NCBI GenBank assembly: GCA_010093685.1
Contig: MU006242.1
Location: 558,001-622,000, forward strand
Direction: 5' to 3'
DNA length: 64,000 nt
From: Ophiobolus disseminans
Taxonomy: Eukaryota > Ascomycota > Dothideomycetes > Pleosporales > Phaeosphaeriaceae
Shown here: in pieces, positions 32,523 to 43,738 of the stretch
Layout: every line of letters starts with the position of its first letter
Position numbering within the stretch: position 1 is the first letter of the stretch
The notes under the pieces: generated by a model
The model's database searches: none
The model's input: the letters and a program-made list of their open reading frames with translations, nothing else
Told to the model about the DNA's origin: nothing
Position numbers and translations under genes: made by a program

Positions 32523-34118
32523 ATGGAAAACAACGTGCGATCCATCCCGGAGGTCGCGAACTGGCGTCTATTTGTCCTCCGGCCGGGGTATCTCATCTTC
32601 GTTTCGCTAGTGTCAATGGGCTTGGGCGCGGGAATGGAATATGCCTATAGCCACTACAAACACTCCAGCTTGTTTAGCTTTCACGGCGATCTCCATGATC
32701 TCTCCCTCACGCAGTACTTTGTTTGGAGAATGATGCTGGCCCTCGTCGTCGCCGCTTGGAGCGGCTAAGTCGCATGTATGAACTACGAGTTGATGCGTAC
32801 TGCACCGTTCTTCCAAATGGCGCGTAAGGAGAGCTTGTCTGGCAATGATGCGCTTTTGCGCGATTCCACCAGCGTTCTCACTTACCTTGAAAAGCCCAAG
32901 ACGGCTAGTCTTCTGGTGTAGATCAGCCTCGTCAACGGGTTCCTGGCTAGCACCGCTTCAACTTTGCAGTCGATAGTGTTCCGGTCTACAAATCCACCGG
33001 ATACAAGCTTGACCGGAGTTGCATACAGTGAGGCTGCGGCAGCGAGAGAAAGTCACGTCGTCATCCGGGCTGTAGGATCGCGGGGTCTCACGGCAATTTT
33101 CCTGCTTGAGGCTGTTTTTTGCTTGTCAGTGCTCGTTAATTTCCGTTACCAGTACAAAGATTCGGGTCTCAAGCAAGACCCCGGCGGTGTGAGCAGTATT
33201 GCAAGTCTCCTCATCGGTAGCAACATCCCGACTGATCCCAACATTGACCTTCGCAATATCCAATTTAAGCTCAAGAATGGCACCCTGAACACTCTTCATT
33301 CTGTTCAGCAAGGTGCCACGCCACAAGGTCAAAGGTCTGACCCGATTGACCCTCGATGGATGTTCCTGGCTACAACTGTGTTTGGCGTCTTCCTGGCTAC
33401 TTTCGTCGGCGTCGGGGCGGCCACAAATCTTGTCTATTCGCTTCGCCGCGTCCCTTAGCTCAGTGTCACTTTCGCAGTACTTTATAAAATGCTCTGGTGG
33501 CAGTGCGACGCAACGTTCCGCGCAGCAGAACCTTTTCGACAGTTACGCAAGGGAGCTGCACCACCAGTCAATCTTTTTGTCGACTACGCCGGAACCCCGT
33601 GGATATTCCTGCCCTTCTCGACATTTCGACATAGTCATTGGGCCCTCTGTGTCTTATCCATCTTTAGCATCCTGGTCCAATTGCTTGATGTTGCTGTGTC
33701 TGCAACTACCGACATATCAGGATATATCTTCATATCTAGCGTTCGAACGTCCTCAAGCACAACAGAACCAACGATAATCCGTTTCACTGGTACTCGCCTT
33801 ATTCGGATGTTCCTCCTAGCTGCATCCATCTATTCTATATTGGTGCTAGGCTTGCTAAGCCTTGAGCTTGGACGCACGCTTTTGGTCTCAACAGTTAGCA
33901 AGAAGCACTGGGAGTGCTCTCCGCTAGGCGTAGTTCTGGGCTGGCTTGTCAAATATGAGGTCTTGGTGTCAATGGAAAAGACACAACGCGAGGAAGGAGA
34001 ACTAAGTCTCTCGCGGTTCAACAAGCATACAGAAGGCCAGAAATGGAAGTTGGGCCCACAGAACGGGGACCCTGAAAAGGCCTATACGATCTGCAAGAGC
34101 AACATCCGTCGTTATTAG
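32523..34118 (+). pseudogene. DUF3433-type multi-pass membrane protein, inactivated by three in-frame stops
   Basis: One frame runs from ATG 32523 to the stop at 34118 and is broken only by TAA at 32766..32768, TAG at 32919..32921 and TAG at 33456..33458. No frameshift is needed. The sense of the protein continues across each stop: after the first comes MNYELMRTAPFFQMARKES, after the second ISLVNGFLASTASTLQSIVF, and after the third FAVLYKMLWWQCDATFRAAEPF. The two halves each show the DUF3433 pattern (membrane helices, LW..D....EPF, long loop, HWAL). All three stops could arise from Gln codons by one C-to-T change in a CpA context, as in repeat-induced point mutation. Function of the family is unknown. 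Confidence 0.8.
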
Positions 34119-34366
34119 TGCTCTCGCAAGGCCGCGTTTAGGTCAAATCGGCGTTTCAGCAAGGTGAACGAGAGTTAGTGCTACATTCAACGCGAGGCTT
34201 GACGAGTTGCCGCATCGAGAACGAGGCGATATTTCGCTGATGTGAAGATAATTTTGCATCTCTTCTTCATTCTCATACTCTAACTCTGTCTGTCAAAGCT
34301 ATGCATATCCCCACCCCCGAATCCAACTTTTCCCCGCCCACTCCCATCCCCCTTGAAACCCCAACA

Positions 34367-37329
34367 TTACGCCACGCTCCCCACCACAAGCGCCGCAACG
34401 CCCTCCTCCTCACTCCGGACATCAATCTTCATCGTCACACCCGTCTTGGCGCTAAACGCCATCCGCACCATAGCCGCGACCTTACCACCTGTGATAGTTT
34501 TGCCGTAAAGTTTGAGCGTGTGTGTAGAGGTGGACAGCGCAACGTCTGTGCCGTCGAGCGGTTGTAGGGAGAGGGTTTTGGTGAGTTGTTCTGTGGCGTC
34601 TGGGAGTATGTTAGCACTGGACAAAATTCTGAGAAAATCCTTGATTGGACATACCTGATATGCTCTTCATGTTGCTGAGCTGCAATGTCTCAGTCGCGGA
34701 ATCGCCATTCGATTGCTCCCAGACGTTGTCAAAGCTGCCAGCGTATGCAGGAACCACGTAATCCGCGCCATTAAGGTCCAGATCCTCGACCTGGTACTCG
34801 TCTGGGTAGCCGTCGCCAGTTTCGGGCTCGCCGGTACTTGGGTCGATTTCCTTGCTTGTAAACTTCAGCACGTTGGTGAAGGATGCGCCAATGTATTGTG
34901 ACTCGGTCTCGAGGCGCTTGAACGAGACGTATACGGTGCCCGGCTCGTTCGTGGGAAGCTTGGGCGCGGGGATGATGAACTCTTCTTCTAACTGCACGTC
35001 TCCATCGTCTTCTGGCGTAACCACCATCTCGACGTCGAGCAGGACCGTCTCCGGAAGCGTGTTCTTAATGTCGTACTGCAGTACAACGTGATTCTTGAAG
35101 ATGTGCTTGACGGCCGTAACGACGTACTCAGTTTCTGACTCGGTGAGCTCGACAACGTCGCTTGACTTGAGAACATTGCCATGTGCAGCCAGTTCTGGAA
35201 TCTTCTGAAGCTCCACGGCGTACTTCTGTGCGTTGTTTGCTGCCGAGGCAGCGGCTTCCGCACCACCCTTTGATGGCGCCTTCGCAGCGGTTGGTGCCTT
35301 GAGCGTTGGGGTTGCGCCTTCGGTCTTCTTTGTGAGATCGGCAGCGTCTGCTTGTTCTCGCGAAACGGTGGGGATCTTTGTGATGTCGAAAGCAGTCTCG
35401 AAGGTGTCGCGGGAGTCAGAGCTGACGTACATTGCCAGTTGGTGCTCGAGAACGGGTAGAGAGAACATTGAGTCGTTGCGGATGAAGCTGATGGCCAGGT
35501 CGTCGTCCTGGTCCATCAATCGCAGGTTCAATGCCGCGCGATCTCGGACCTCGTCATCGACATCGTCAAGACAGCGGGTGAGAAGGACATGGACCGACTT
35601 CTTAATCTCAGGATCTTTTTGACCGACGCCGAACTTTGCTAGCGCAGAGGTGGCCGCTGCGCGGACGATGGCGTTTTCCAAGACCACACGGTTGTAAATG
35701 TAGCGGACGTACTTGGTAGGGTGTGGCGTCGACGGGCCTTCTCGTCCAAGAACGAACAGGATTCTGACCGCAAGTTTGGTGAACTCACAGTCCTCGATGA
35801 ACTCACAGAGGGTGGCTAGTGCGTCCTCTTTGGCTTCAGGAACGAATCGAATCAAGTCCATGATGGCCTCGACCACGGATCTCTTGAACTCGTAGCCTCC
35901 CTCGTCGCGAAGAATGCCGCTGAGAAAGCCCAAGAAGCCAGACTGCTTCGCCTTGAACTTCAACGCAAGCGTTCGCACGGCTTCCACAATTGTGACCTTG
36001 AACTCGTCCGTGATCTCGGCCATGAACCCAGTGATTTGCTTCATAAGCCGATCGACTGACGATTCGTTGCCCGTCTTGAGAAGCGTGGTGATGGCAAAGG
36101 TAGCGATGCTGCGGTTCGAGTTGGTGATGAGCGATTCGATGTCCTGGTTACATGTTCGGACAGCATCGGGTTTGAAAGATGCCATTTGCGACAGAATTCG
36201 GAGGGCGGCAAACTTGGTGACGGCGCGCGGCGAGGTGAGGAAGAGTTGGAGGACGTGTACAGCCTGGACGAGCTCGCCGTCGGTGACGTCGCGCATGTCG
36301 GTAATGGCCTTTGCCGCCTCGAAGTTGACCATCTCGGACTTGTGTCGCAGCCAGCCGTCGAGGAGTTGCATCATGGGCTTCCATACGTTAGCGCAAGACT
36401 AATAGAGTTCCATTGAATTATTACCTTCCGCAGATTTGGGTCCTCCTCTGCGAGCTTGGCTGCTAACCGGACAAGCAGCACGGTGGCAGCGGGGCTCTTG
36501 ACGACGCCTTGGGCCGAGTACTGCTGGACCATCTTCACCAAGCTCATCCTGTCGCCAGACCGCATTTGGTACAGCAGGCCAATGGCATGGTACTGTGTCA
36601 TGTAGTTTGTGCTGGCCTGCAGCGCAGTGTGTGAGCTGCCTCCAAATCCGCCCAGGAATCCGCCGCCAGACTTGCTGCCAGAAGCTGCCTCTGCTGCCTC
36701 TGACTGCCATCTTCGGACGACATCCTTTGCGACGGGTAGGAGGTGGTATGACGAGACGAGCGCGGCGGAGGATACCGACGGGTTCTTGTCGACAATGCAA
36801 GTCTTGACAAGCCGCTCGATGGCCTGTACGGTGGAGGCGTCGATGACTCGGCAGAGGGCGCGGATCGCGTTCGGGCGGTATACGACGTCGCTACCGACGG
36901 AGGTGTCCTTCATGATGGAGGAGGTGACCATGATGACATCGTCGGCAGAGCCGGCCAGCTCCTTGATGACCAGGTAGACCATCTGGCGGAGGGAGGCATC
37001 CTTGTTTTGGAAGAGCTTCGAGATGCCGAAGAAGAGGGTGGTGGCTTCCTGTCGTCCCCAGCTCTCGCCGGTGAAGAGCAGCAGTGCGAGCTTGGTCAAG
37101 ATCTGCCCCTCTCAGCTTACGTTTAGCATTCCCTCGACGCTGCGTGACATACCACTCTGCATTTCCGTGGTGAGACCGGACTCTGGTTGAAGACACGCGC
37201 TGCGCTCTGTGTCAGCTCTCATATCCCCAAATGCACCCCACCGCTTCTGAGAGCAGCCGTACCTTCCTGGAAGACGGAAGTCTTGTCAATCTGTGCAACC
37301 CCACCAACATCCTCATGTTTCTTGTCCAT
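34367..37329 (-). CDS. SEC21: Coatomer subunit gamma (COPI)
   Basis: Exons 37329..37263, 37199..37153, 37102..36425, 36377..34655 and 34599..34367 join in frame to 915 residues, the usual size. The N-terminus (MDKKHEDVGGVAQIDKTSVFQEARVFN, split by intron 1, then SPRKCR and LTKLALLLFTGES) is the gamma-COP signature. A long alpha-solenoid adaptin region follows. After the Ala/Lys-rich hinge near residue 590 comes the appendage domain (LTESETEYVVTAVKHIFKNH, then FTNVLKFTSKE). The protein is part of the COPI coat that returns cargo from Golgi to ER. Introns are 63, 50, 47 and 55 nt. The gene is divergent from lipoyl synthase with 459 bp between start codons. Confidence 0.95.
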
Positions 37330-37788
37330 GTTGCCCGCAGTCTCGTTCCAGTCGGGAGCTCTCCCTTGGCTGCTCAAAAAGTATCCCGCTCTTGCTCCGC
37401 CAAACGTGGCCTTTGCCCTAGGTAGCAGTGAAGACGGCGGGGTGTCGCACTGCAATTGGTCGTGGTAGGTCGGGGTGGTGTGGAGGGTAACGTGACGGTA
37501 GTGGTGGGTGTAGGCGCAGGGAATTGGTGTACGTTGAAGGTGCCCTCGAATCGGCGGCGTGCAGGGATGGCGCGAATGTGGTCGTGGGCTGCTCCTGCCG
37601 CGACGCCGTGTTTGTGCTGTTTGACACCTGGCGAGCATGCGGGCTCTCTCTAGCGCGGCCCTGGACCCGGCGCCCAGATTCGGGTATTCAAGGCTGACCT
37701 GCGAAACTTACAAACTCTCCGGATTCAACAACATCTTCTTCGTCTTTCGTCTTTCGTCTTTCTTTCCTTCTGTACACACACACCCATA
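37330..37788. promoter_or_regulatory. Shared divergent promoter region SEC21 / lipoyl synthase
   Basis: The 459 bp between two start codons must hold both promoters. A TCTTCGTCTTTCGTCTTTCG tract lies at about 37737-37760, 30-50 bp before the lipoyl synthase ATG. It looks like a pyrimidine-rich initiator region. No TATA box is clear. Confidence 0.5.
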
Positions 37789-39027
37789 ATGGCAGCTTCA
37801 ATCCCCCGATCACGATGTCTGCTCTCCACATCCGCCGTCCGAACAATTTCAAGATCACGAACACCATGCACACGAGCATTCGCCACAACCATCGACTCCC
37901 CCCAATCGTCACTTCCACAAGGGCCCCCCAAGCGCGCACGACCGGCGACAAGGTTCAGCGACACATTGAACGCCGGCCCCGCATTTGGTGACTTTGTCGC
38001 CCCCGATGCGCCCCTCTCCCCCGCCGAAGCCTACGAGATCAAGACCGTCCAAGTAGGACCCGAGGGGCGCAAGAAGACCATCACACGCTTGCCAGAGTGG
38101 CTCAAGACGCCCATACCCTCGAATCAGGGCTACAAGAAGATCAAAAAGGACCTGCGCGGCCTCAACCTCCACACCGTCTGCGAAGAAGCGAAATGCCCCA
38201 ACATCAGCGACTGCTGGGGTGGCAGCGACAAGTCGGCCGCGACAGCCACCATAATGCTCGGCGGCGACACATGCACGCGCGGCTGCCGCTTCTGCTCGGT
38301 GAAAACCTCCAAAGCGCCGCCGCCGCTCGATCCCCACGAGCCCGAAAACACCGCAGAAGCACTAAGCCGCTGGGGCCTGGGCTACGTGGTGCTCACGATA
38401 GTCGACCGCGACGACCTCGCCGACGGCGGCGCCCGGCACGCCGTCGAAACAATCATGAAAATCAAGCAAAAGGCGCCCTCGATGCTCGTCGAAGCCCTCG
38501 TCGGCGACTACGGCGGCGACGCAGAAATGGTCAAGCTAGTAGCGCGCTCAGGCCTCGACGTCTTCGCGCACAACGTCGAGACCACAGAGGCACTAACGCC
38601 CTACGTGCGCGACCGACGCGCGAATTTCCGACAGTCGCTGGATGTGTTGAGAATCGCGAAGGAGACGCAGCCAGACCTGATTACCAAGACAAGTATCATG
38701 CTCGGCCTGGGCGAAACGGAAAGCGAACTCTGGCAAGCGCTAAGGGACCTAAGGACGAATAACGTTGACGTCGTTACGTTTGGACAATACATGCGCCCCA
38801 CGAAGAAACACATGGCCGTCCACGAGTACGTCACCCCCGACGTCTTCGACCTGTGGCGCCAGCGCGCGCTCGATATGGGCTTCTTGTACTGCGCGTCGGG
38901 ACCGCTGGTGCGCTCGAGCTATAAAGCCGGTGAGGCGTTTATCGAGAATGTGATCAAGAAGCGGAGGATGGGGAGGAGGGGGGAGAGTGAGGTTGCGCGG
39001 TTAACGGAGGTGGAGAGTGCGGTGTAG
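37789..39027 (+). CDS. LIP5: Lipoyl synthase, mitochondrial
   Basis: An intronless frame of 412 residues. The Arg/Ser-rich N-terminus (MAASIPRSRC through TRAF) is a mitochondrial presequence. CEEAKCPNISDC (Cys131, 136, 142) binds the auxiliary iron-sulfur cluster and CTRGCRFC (Cys162, 166, 169) is the radical-SAM motif. SSYKAGEAF near the end contains the serine that also touches the auxiliary cluster. The enzyme inserts two sulfur atoms into protein-bound octanoyl groups to make the lipoyl cofactor of pyruvate and 2-oxoglutarate dehydrogenases. Full length for the family; start fixed by the presequence. Confidence 0.97.
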   Translation: MAASIPRSRCLLSTSAVRTISRSRTPCTRAFATTIDSPQSSLPQGPPKRARPATRFSDTLNAGPAFGDFVAPDAPLSPAEAYEIKTVQVGPEGRKKTITRLPEWLKTPIPSNQGYKKIKKDLRGLNLHTVCEEAKCPNISDCWGGSDKSAATATIMLGGDTCTRGCRFCSVKTSKAPPPLDPHEPENTAEALSRWGLGYVVLTIVDRDDLADGGARHAVETIMKIKQKAPSMLVEALVGDYGGDAEMVKLVARSGLDVFAHNVETTEALTPYVRDRRANFRQSLDVLRIAKETQPDLITKTSIMLGLGETESELWQALRDLRTNNVDVVTFGQYMRPTKKHMAVHEYVTPDVFDLWRQRALDMGFLYCASGPLVRSSYKAGEAFIENVIKKRRMGRRGESEVARLTEVESAV

Positions 39028-39542
39028 ATGTGGGTGGTGTATATATTTGCATATGGATTGGGAGTATGAGGGGATCATGGAATTGGGCGCCGTTTCAACA
39101 TGGCGTGGCGTGGCGTGTTGCACTGCATCTGCACTTCCAATGTAACACTCTGATATACCACCTCTACACCTTGCCTTTCAGCCCTAACCCCAGACCTACA
39201 TGTCACCACAAAGCCAAACAAAACGACTTGTTTCCCAAAGTATGTATCGTGAATTCATATCTACACCCAAAACCCCTCAAGCATAGAAAAGCGACCATGC
39301 CATCTATGCCCCTCCACCCCGTCCATCCATCCATCTAACCCATGAGCGCCATCAAAGGAAAGAAAAGACAGAGACAGCAAAGCCAGGAGAAAAGGTGAAG
39401 CCCAAACAAGTATATACAAGAACAGCACGCACAACCGTTTACACCGAAAGAGTCGTGCCAACAAGGCCCCCAGGCACCGCTGAGGAGCCTAGATCGCTGC
39501 ATGTCAGGCACCGCCAACATGTCCAGGCGACAGTGAAGTAGC
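39028..39542. other. Intergenic between convergent genes
   Basis: About 515 bases containing the 3' UTRs of lipoyl synthase and the chitinase. No gene was seen. Confidence 0.5.
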
Positions 39543-40989
39543 TCAGTTATTCGGGAACCCAGCCTTCAAGTTATCGTACTTGCTACCGGGGTAGCTAAGT
39601 AGATTGTTGCTCTGATCGAGCGCACCGACGCCGCCAACATTCTTAACAAACTATTCACATATTAGCAACGTATCCAAAACCCCCTTTCATCACAGCAAAA
39701 CTCACCGTCGAAATCAAACTCTGGTCCCCCTTCTTGTCGCTCGAGCTCTCCCACCACATACCCCCACCAAGGCCCCTCTCCTTGATGAACTGCGTCTTCT
39801 TGGCAATGACCTCAGGCGTATCAAAGGAGATCATGAAGCGCTGGCCCGCGTCGTACGAGTAACTCGCAAGGACGTCCAAGTCATTAGTAACAGTAGCGCC
39901 GGCCTGGGGCAGGACCTTGTAGTCGTAGACGCCGACTTCCCATGTACCCTGGCCGGTGCCGGAGAAGGGCTTGCCAGGGCCGTCGGTGTTGGCAAAGCCG
40001 CGGCCATAGAGGGGCATGCCGAGGACGATTTTGTTGGCAGGGACGCCACGTTCGGTGTAGTCCTTGATGGCTTGCTCGGTGTTGAAGGGTGTGCTGGAGG
40101 GGTTAGAGGAGGAGGCCTTGAAGTTGGCTTGATGGCCGGCGTTGGAGTCCCATGAGCCGGCGTAGTCGTAAGCCATCAGGTTCCAGAAGTCCAGGTGCTT
40201 GTCCATCTCGCCGAGCTTCATGATGTTGTAGTTCTTGGATCCTGCCGGTGAAGCGACAGTGAGTAGAAGGTGCTGGCCGCCAGCCTTGTTCCTTGAGTAC
40301 TCATCAAGGGCACGGCGGGTCTCGGCAAGGAGCGACACCATGTCGTTGGCTTGGGCTTCATTCGTTGGATACTCCCAGTCAACGTCGAGACCTATCATGG
40401 TTAGCATACATCAAATGAGTATGGGTATTTGCGGCATTACTCACCATCGAAGCCAAGGTCCTCCATAATCTTAATCGCGCTGCTTGCGAACTTGGCCCGA
40501 CCTTGAGCCGAAGATGCCGGTTGCGCAAAGTTGGAAGAGTAAGTCCAGCCGCCGATGGAAAGGAGGACCTTCAACTTGCGATTCTTCTTCTTCTGTAGGA
40601 ACAGCTGCTTGGCGCAGCCATAAACGTTGGTGCCAACATCATTCCAAGAATCAGCGGGGTAGTGCTTGTCAGTGTCGGACCAAGTATCAGTCAGGTACAC
40701 CTCTCCAGAATCAGGGCGCACGTTGGCAAAGGCGTAAAGAACATGGGTGAGCTCTTCGCCGGGCAGGTCTTGAGGGTTGAAGTTGCGACCATAAATAGCC
40801 TGCGGCAGTGTTAATTATGCATATGGTGGGGCAGCGGATGAGCGGACTAACCCAATTGACAAAGTACGCAACGTTCTTGTATCCAGTAGCCATGGCGTCA
40901 CGAGTCTGAGGAACCGCGGCAGCTCGACCGAGGGTGATAGTAGAGAGGAAGAATGTTGCTGCAAAGAGCAGCGCGTTTGAGAGGCGCAT
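39543..40989 (-). CDS. Secreted GH18 chitinase (Chit42/ChiB1-like)
   Basis: Exons 40989..40852, 40799..40445, 40391..39706 and 39650..39543 give 428 residues. The signal peptide is MRLSNALLFAATFFLSTITL. The barrel starts YKNVAYFVNWAIYGRNF (junction of exons 1 and 2). KVLLSIGGWTYS is the first GH18 signature. The catalytic DGLDVDWEYP (DxxDxDxE, Glu171 the proton donor) spans intron 2. MAYDYAGSWD, MPLYGRGF and GLGGGMWWESSSD complete the substrate cleft. The end, YPGSKYDNLKAGFPNN, matches fungal class V 42-kDa chitinases. It hydrolyses chitin outside the cell or at the wall. No chitin-binding module is present. The first donor is GTTAGT. Confidence 0.95.
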
Positions 40990-43738
40990 TCTTATGATGT
41001 CGTAATGAGCTGTGCTACGTGGCGGGTGGCTGCGCTAGTATGCAGGTACCAACGAAGATCGCTCGTTTAGGTGGAATTTTATGCGGGTGTCGACAAAGGT
41101 GGGAATAACGAAAGGGAGGGAACGAAGAGAATGTATACAGAGAGGAGAAGCTGCTGCTGGGTGGAAACGGCTGGAAAGGGCAGTTTAAATGTGAAAAGAT
41201 GAGTCTCTCGATCGATCACACGACAGCTTTAGTGAGAGAAGAGTGAGAGAAGAGCGAGATGTAACAACGGCCTATGCAAAAGGAATGTGACAGTGCATGA
41301 ACAGGAGAGATGCAACGAGAGATGGCTGTCTGCAAGGCTCAAGGATAGATATGTATGCCCACGAGACGGATGTACAAGCCCGTTGCGGCGAGCATCTGAA
41401 GCGCCCATGCTAACGGTAGTCGCGTGCGAAGCCACCGAGACTCTCCCTCAGCCCTGCTGCCGTAAATGCGTGAACACTCGCGGGGCATGATGGACAGGGG
41501 TCGCGGCGGATGCGATCTGGAAACGGACGGGTAATTACCATCTTAGCCCGGAAGCGAGCCAGTCGCTGTCCAGATGCCTTACACTTGTATACACGATATA
41601 GATCGATACACCAAGTCGCCCACTACGCCGCCCTCAGCCGCCCGCAGTTATTGCCTTCTGATACTTGGAAGGAATCCGGGCTCCGAATTGCAATACGGCG
41701 TTGCGGAAGGTGGAGCTCCACACTATTCAGAGATCAAAAGTGGATAGTAAAGTGGCTTGAGCTTGTATCAAAGCACATGTGGGCGTCTATTCGCGGCGGT
41801 GCATCCTGAAGGAATCCGCCAAACTGACTCGGTGGTCCGCCCCGCAAACGCGCATGCTGCAGGCCGCGGGGACTCGATCGACCGAAGGAACATGCGTGCA
41901 ACCTCGATTCCATAACCTCCAAGTACATCGTAACACCGGGCGGTCGTTCTTCCTGAAACGACCTCGCATTGCATGTCAAGACCCCGTCGCAGTTCGTGGG
42001 ACCACGCAGGAGGAGATTAAGACATGGCTGTAGACGAATGAACTGGTACCTCACCAGGTGCAGATAACAAATGAGAGTAGTTGTTTGGAAATGGAGGTTG
42101 CAGATACCACCTCGACCAGGATGGGATGGGGAGTGCCCCTGGGATTCAGATAGCGGGGCTAGTAAAGACTGAACAGACGGTCCTCAACCCCGGTACTGAT
42201 GTTCTTCACTACAACTGGAGTGGAGTCACATGAGTGTAACTTGCAAGCGCGTGCAGAGGTCAAACTGGACGACCATCTGATCGGTCCCCGGTCGACGTGC
42301 AGCTTCCGAAGCGACAGTGGACCGAACATGCGATGAGAAGCAGACTCCGGGGATGGGCGCACATGCTCTATGGGAGCGGTACGGGAAGACTTCATGTAGA
42401 AGCCACAGAGACGGCCGCAAGAACGGCTAACCGTGATTAGCCGCCGGTGGTGACAGGGTATGGACGGATGGACAGAAGAGGAAGGACAAACGGGAAGCAT
42501 TCTACCAAGTTGCTATGATCGGTCGAAGAGCCTTAAGAGGGCTCCGCGGTCATTTGTTACTTGAAACTCGACAGCGGATTCGCTAGGAAAAGACATAATG
42601 TTGGTGGAGGCATGCCGTCCACCTCCACGGGTCGTAGTGTGTACAGTCGACAGCTCGACACCTTCGACATGTGCAGATACCGTCCCGAAGGTTCTGAAGA
42701 GATAAGAGATGGTAGCATCGCCAAGTGCGAGAAAGGTGATATCAGCAAGCCGCTATTGCCGGCGTTCGCAATTCGGACGCTGAAAGGCAGGCACTCGTAG
42801 CGCCGGCGGCCACACGAGTTCTCGGGGTTACAATCGTCGTGGTGGTCGCAGTCGCGAGCATGGCAGAGGCGCGGTGTTCCAGATCTTTGCCGAGTAGATA
42901 GTGAGGTGGAGTAGAAAGAGAAAGGATGCGGTAGATGCAGAAGAGGCGGTGCGGTTACAGCCCTCGGGTCTGTGCGCGCGTGTGACGTTCGTGACCCGCT
43001 CCTTCCTCGAGCGCATCTCCCTGTCTCCTCGGCAGAACTTCTGGTCATCTACAAGCGATACAATCGAGTATTCAAGATAGTCACTCGACGCAGCCTGGTC
43101 CTGAAACGGTGCTCTGAACGTTTGGGGGTGATTAAATATGCGACTACTCCAGCCTCGTTGTTCACCTAAACGCGAGCGCCTACAGTACTAGGTAGACATA
43201 TGATGTATATCCAACACTCACCTCCTCGTTAGCTCACTCAGGCGGTGCATTCTGTAGCGCCCAAAACATGTCCTGAAACGGTCGCCCATAGATCTGACCC
43301 CCCACGCCGCAATCCTACAGTCTCTTCACTCCCCCTCACGGTTCCTGGCATCCCACATTCATCTATCGCCTACAATGCTGATGCTACCATACCTCTGACC
43401 TCAATGTGAAGGCAGGCCTCGCCTGACATGTCTCGGACTAACTTGGTGAAGATGTTCGTCGGCAGATCGTGGAGGAGCAAGCATGCAGGAACAAAGATGC
43501 GGATCTAGAACACTTCATTTCGTTAATTTCGGCAATTTTAACGTAAGACACGGTCTGCATGCTTCAGGAGAGTATTGAGTGAGAGCAAAGATCTTTGGGC
43601 TTGAATCGAGATGTATGTCGCGCCCACATACTGGATGCTCATCTAGTACTGTCGACCATCAAACAGACGCTCAGCCAAGTTACTGTAAATCACTTTTGCC
43701 GTCATCTCCAGCATTCTTCGTCCAGTGTACTTCAACAC
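40990..43738. other. Long gene-free region
   Basis: About 2.75 kb between the chitinase promoter and the Arb2 gene 3' end. Frames such as 42557..43048 (-) and 41734..42054 (-) are Arg/Ser/Pro-rich with no motif and look like chance frames in GC-balanced DNA. No transposon ends or repeats were noticed. Confidence 0.4.

Noticed and set aside
38097..38762. Plus-strand 221-codon Arg-rich frame
   Set aside because: Alternative frame of the lipoyl synthase gene, caused by GC-rich third positions.
42557..43048. Minus-strand 163-codon frame
   Set aside because: Arg/Ser/Pro-rich with no motif, no splice partners and no family resemblance; typical of chance frames in this region.
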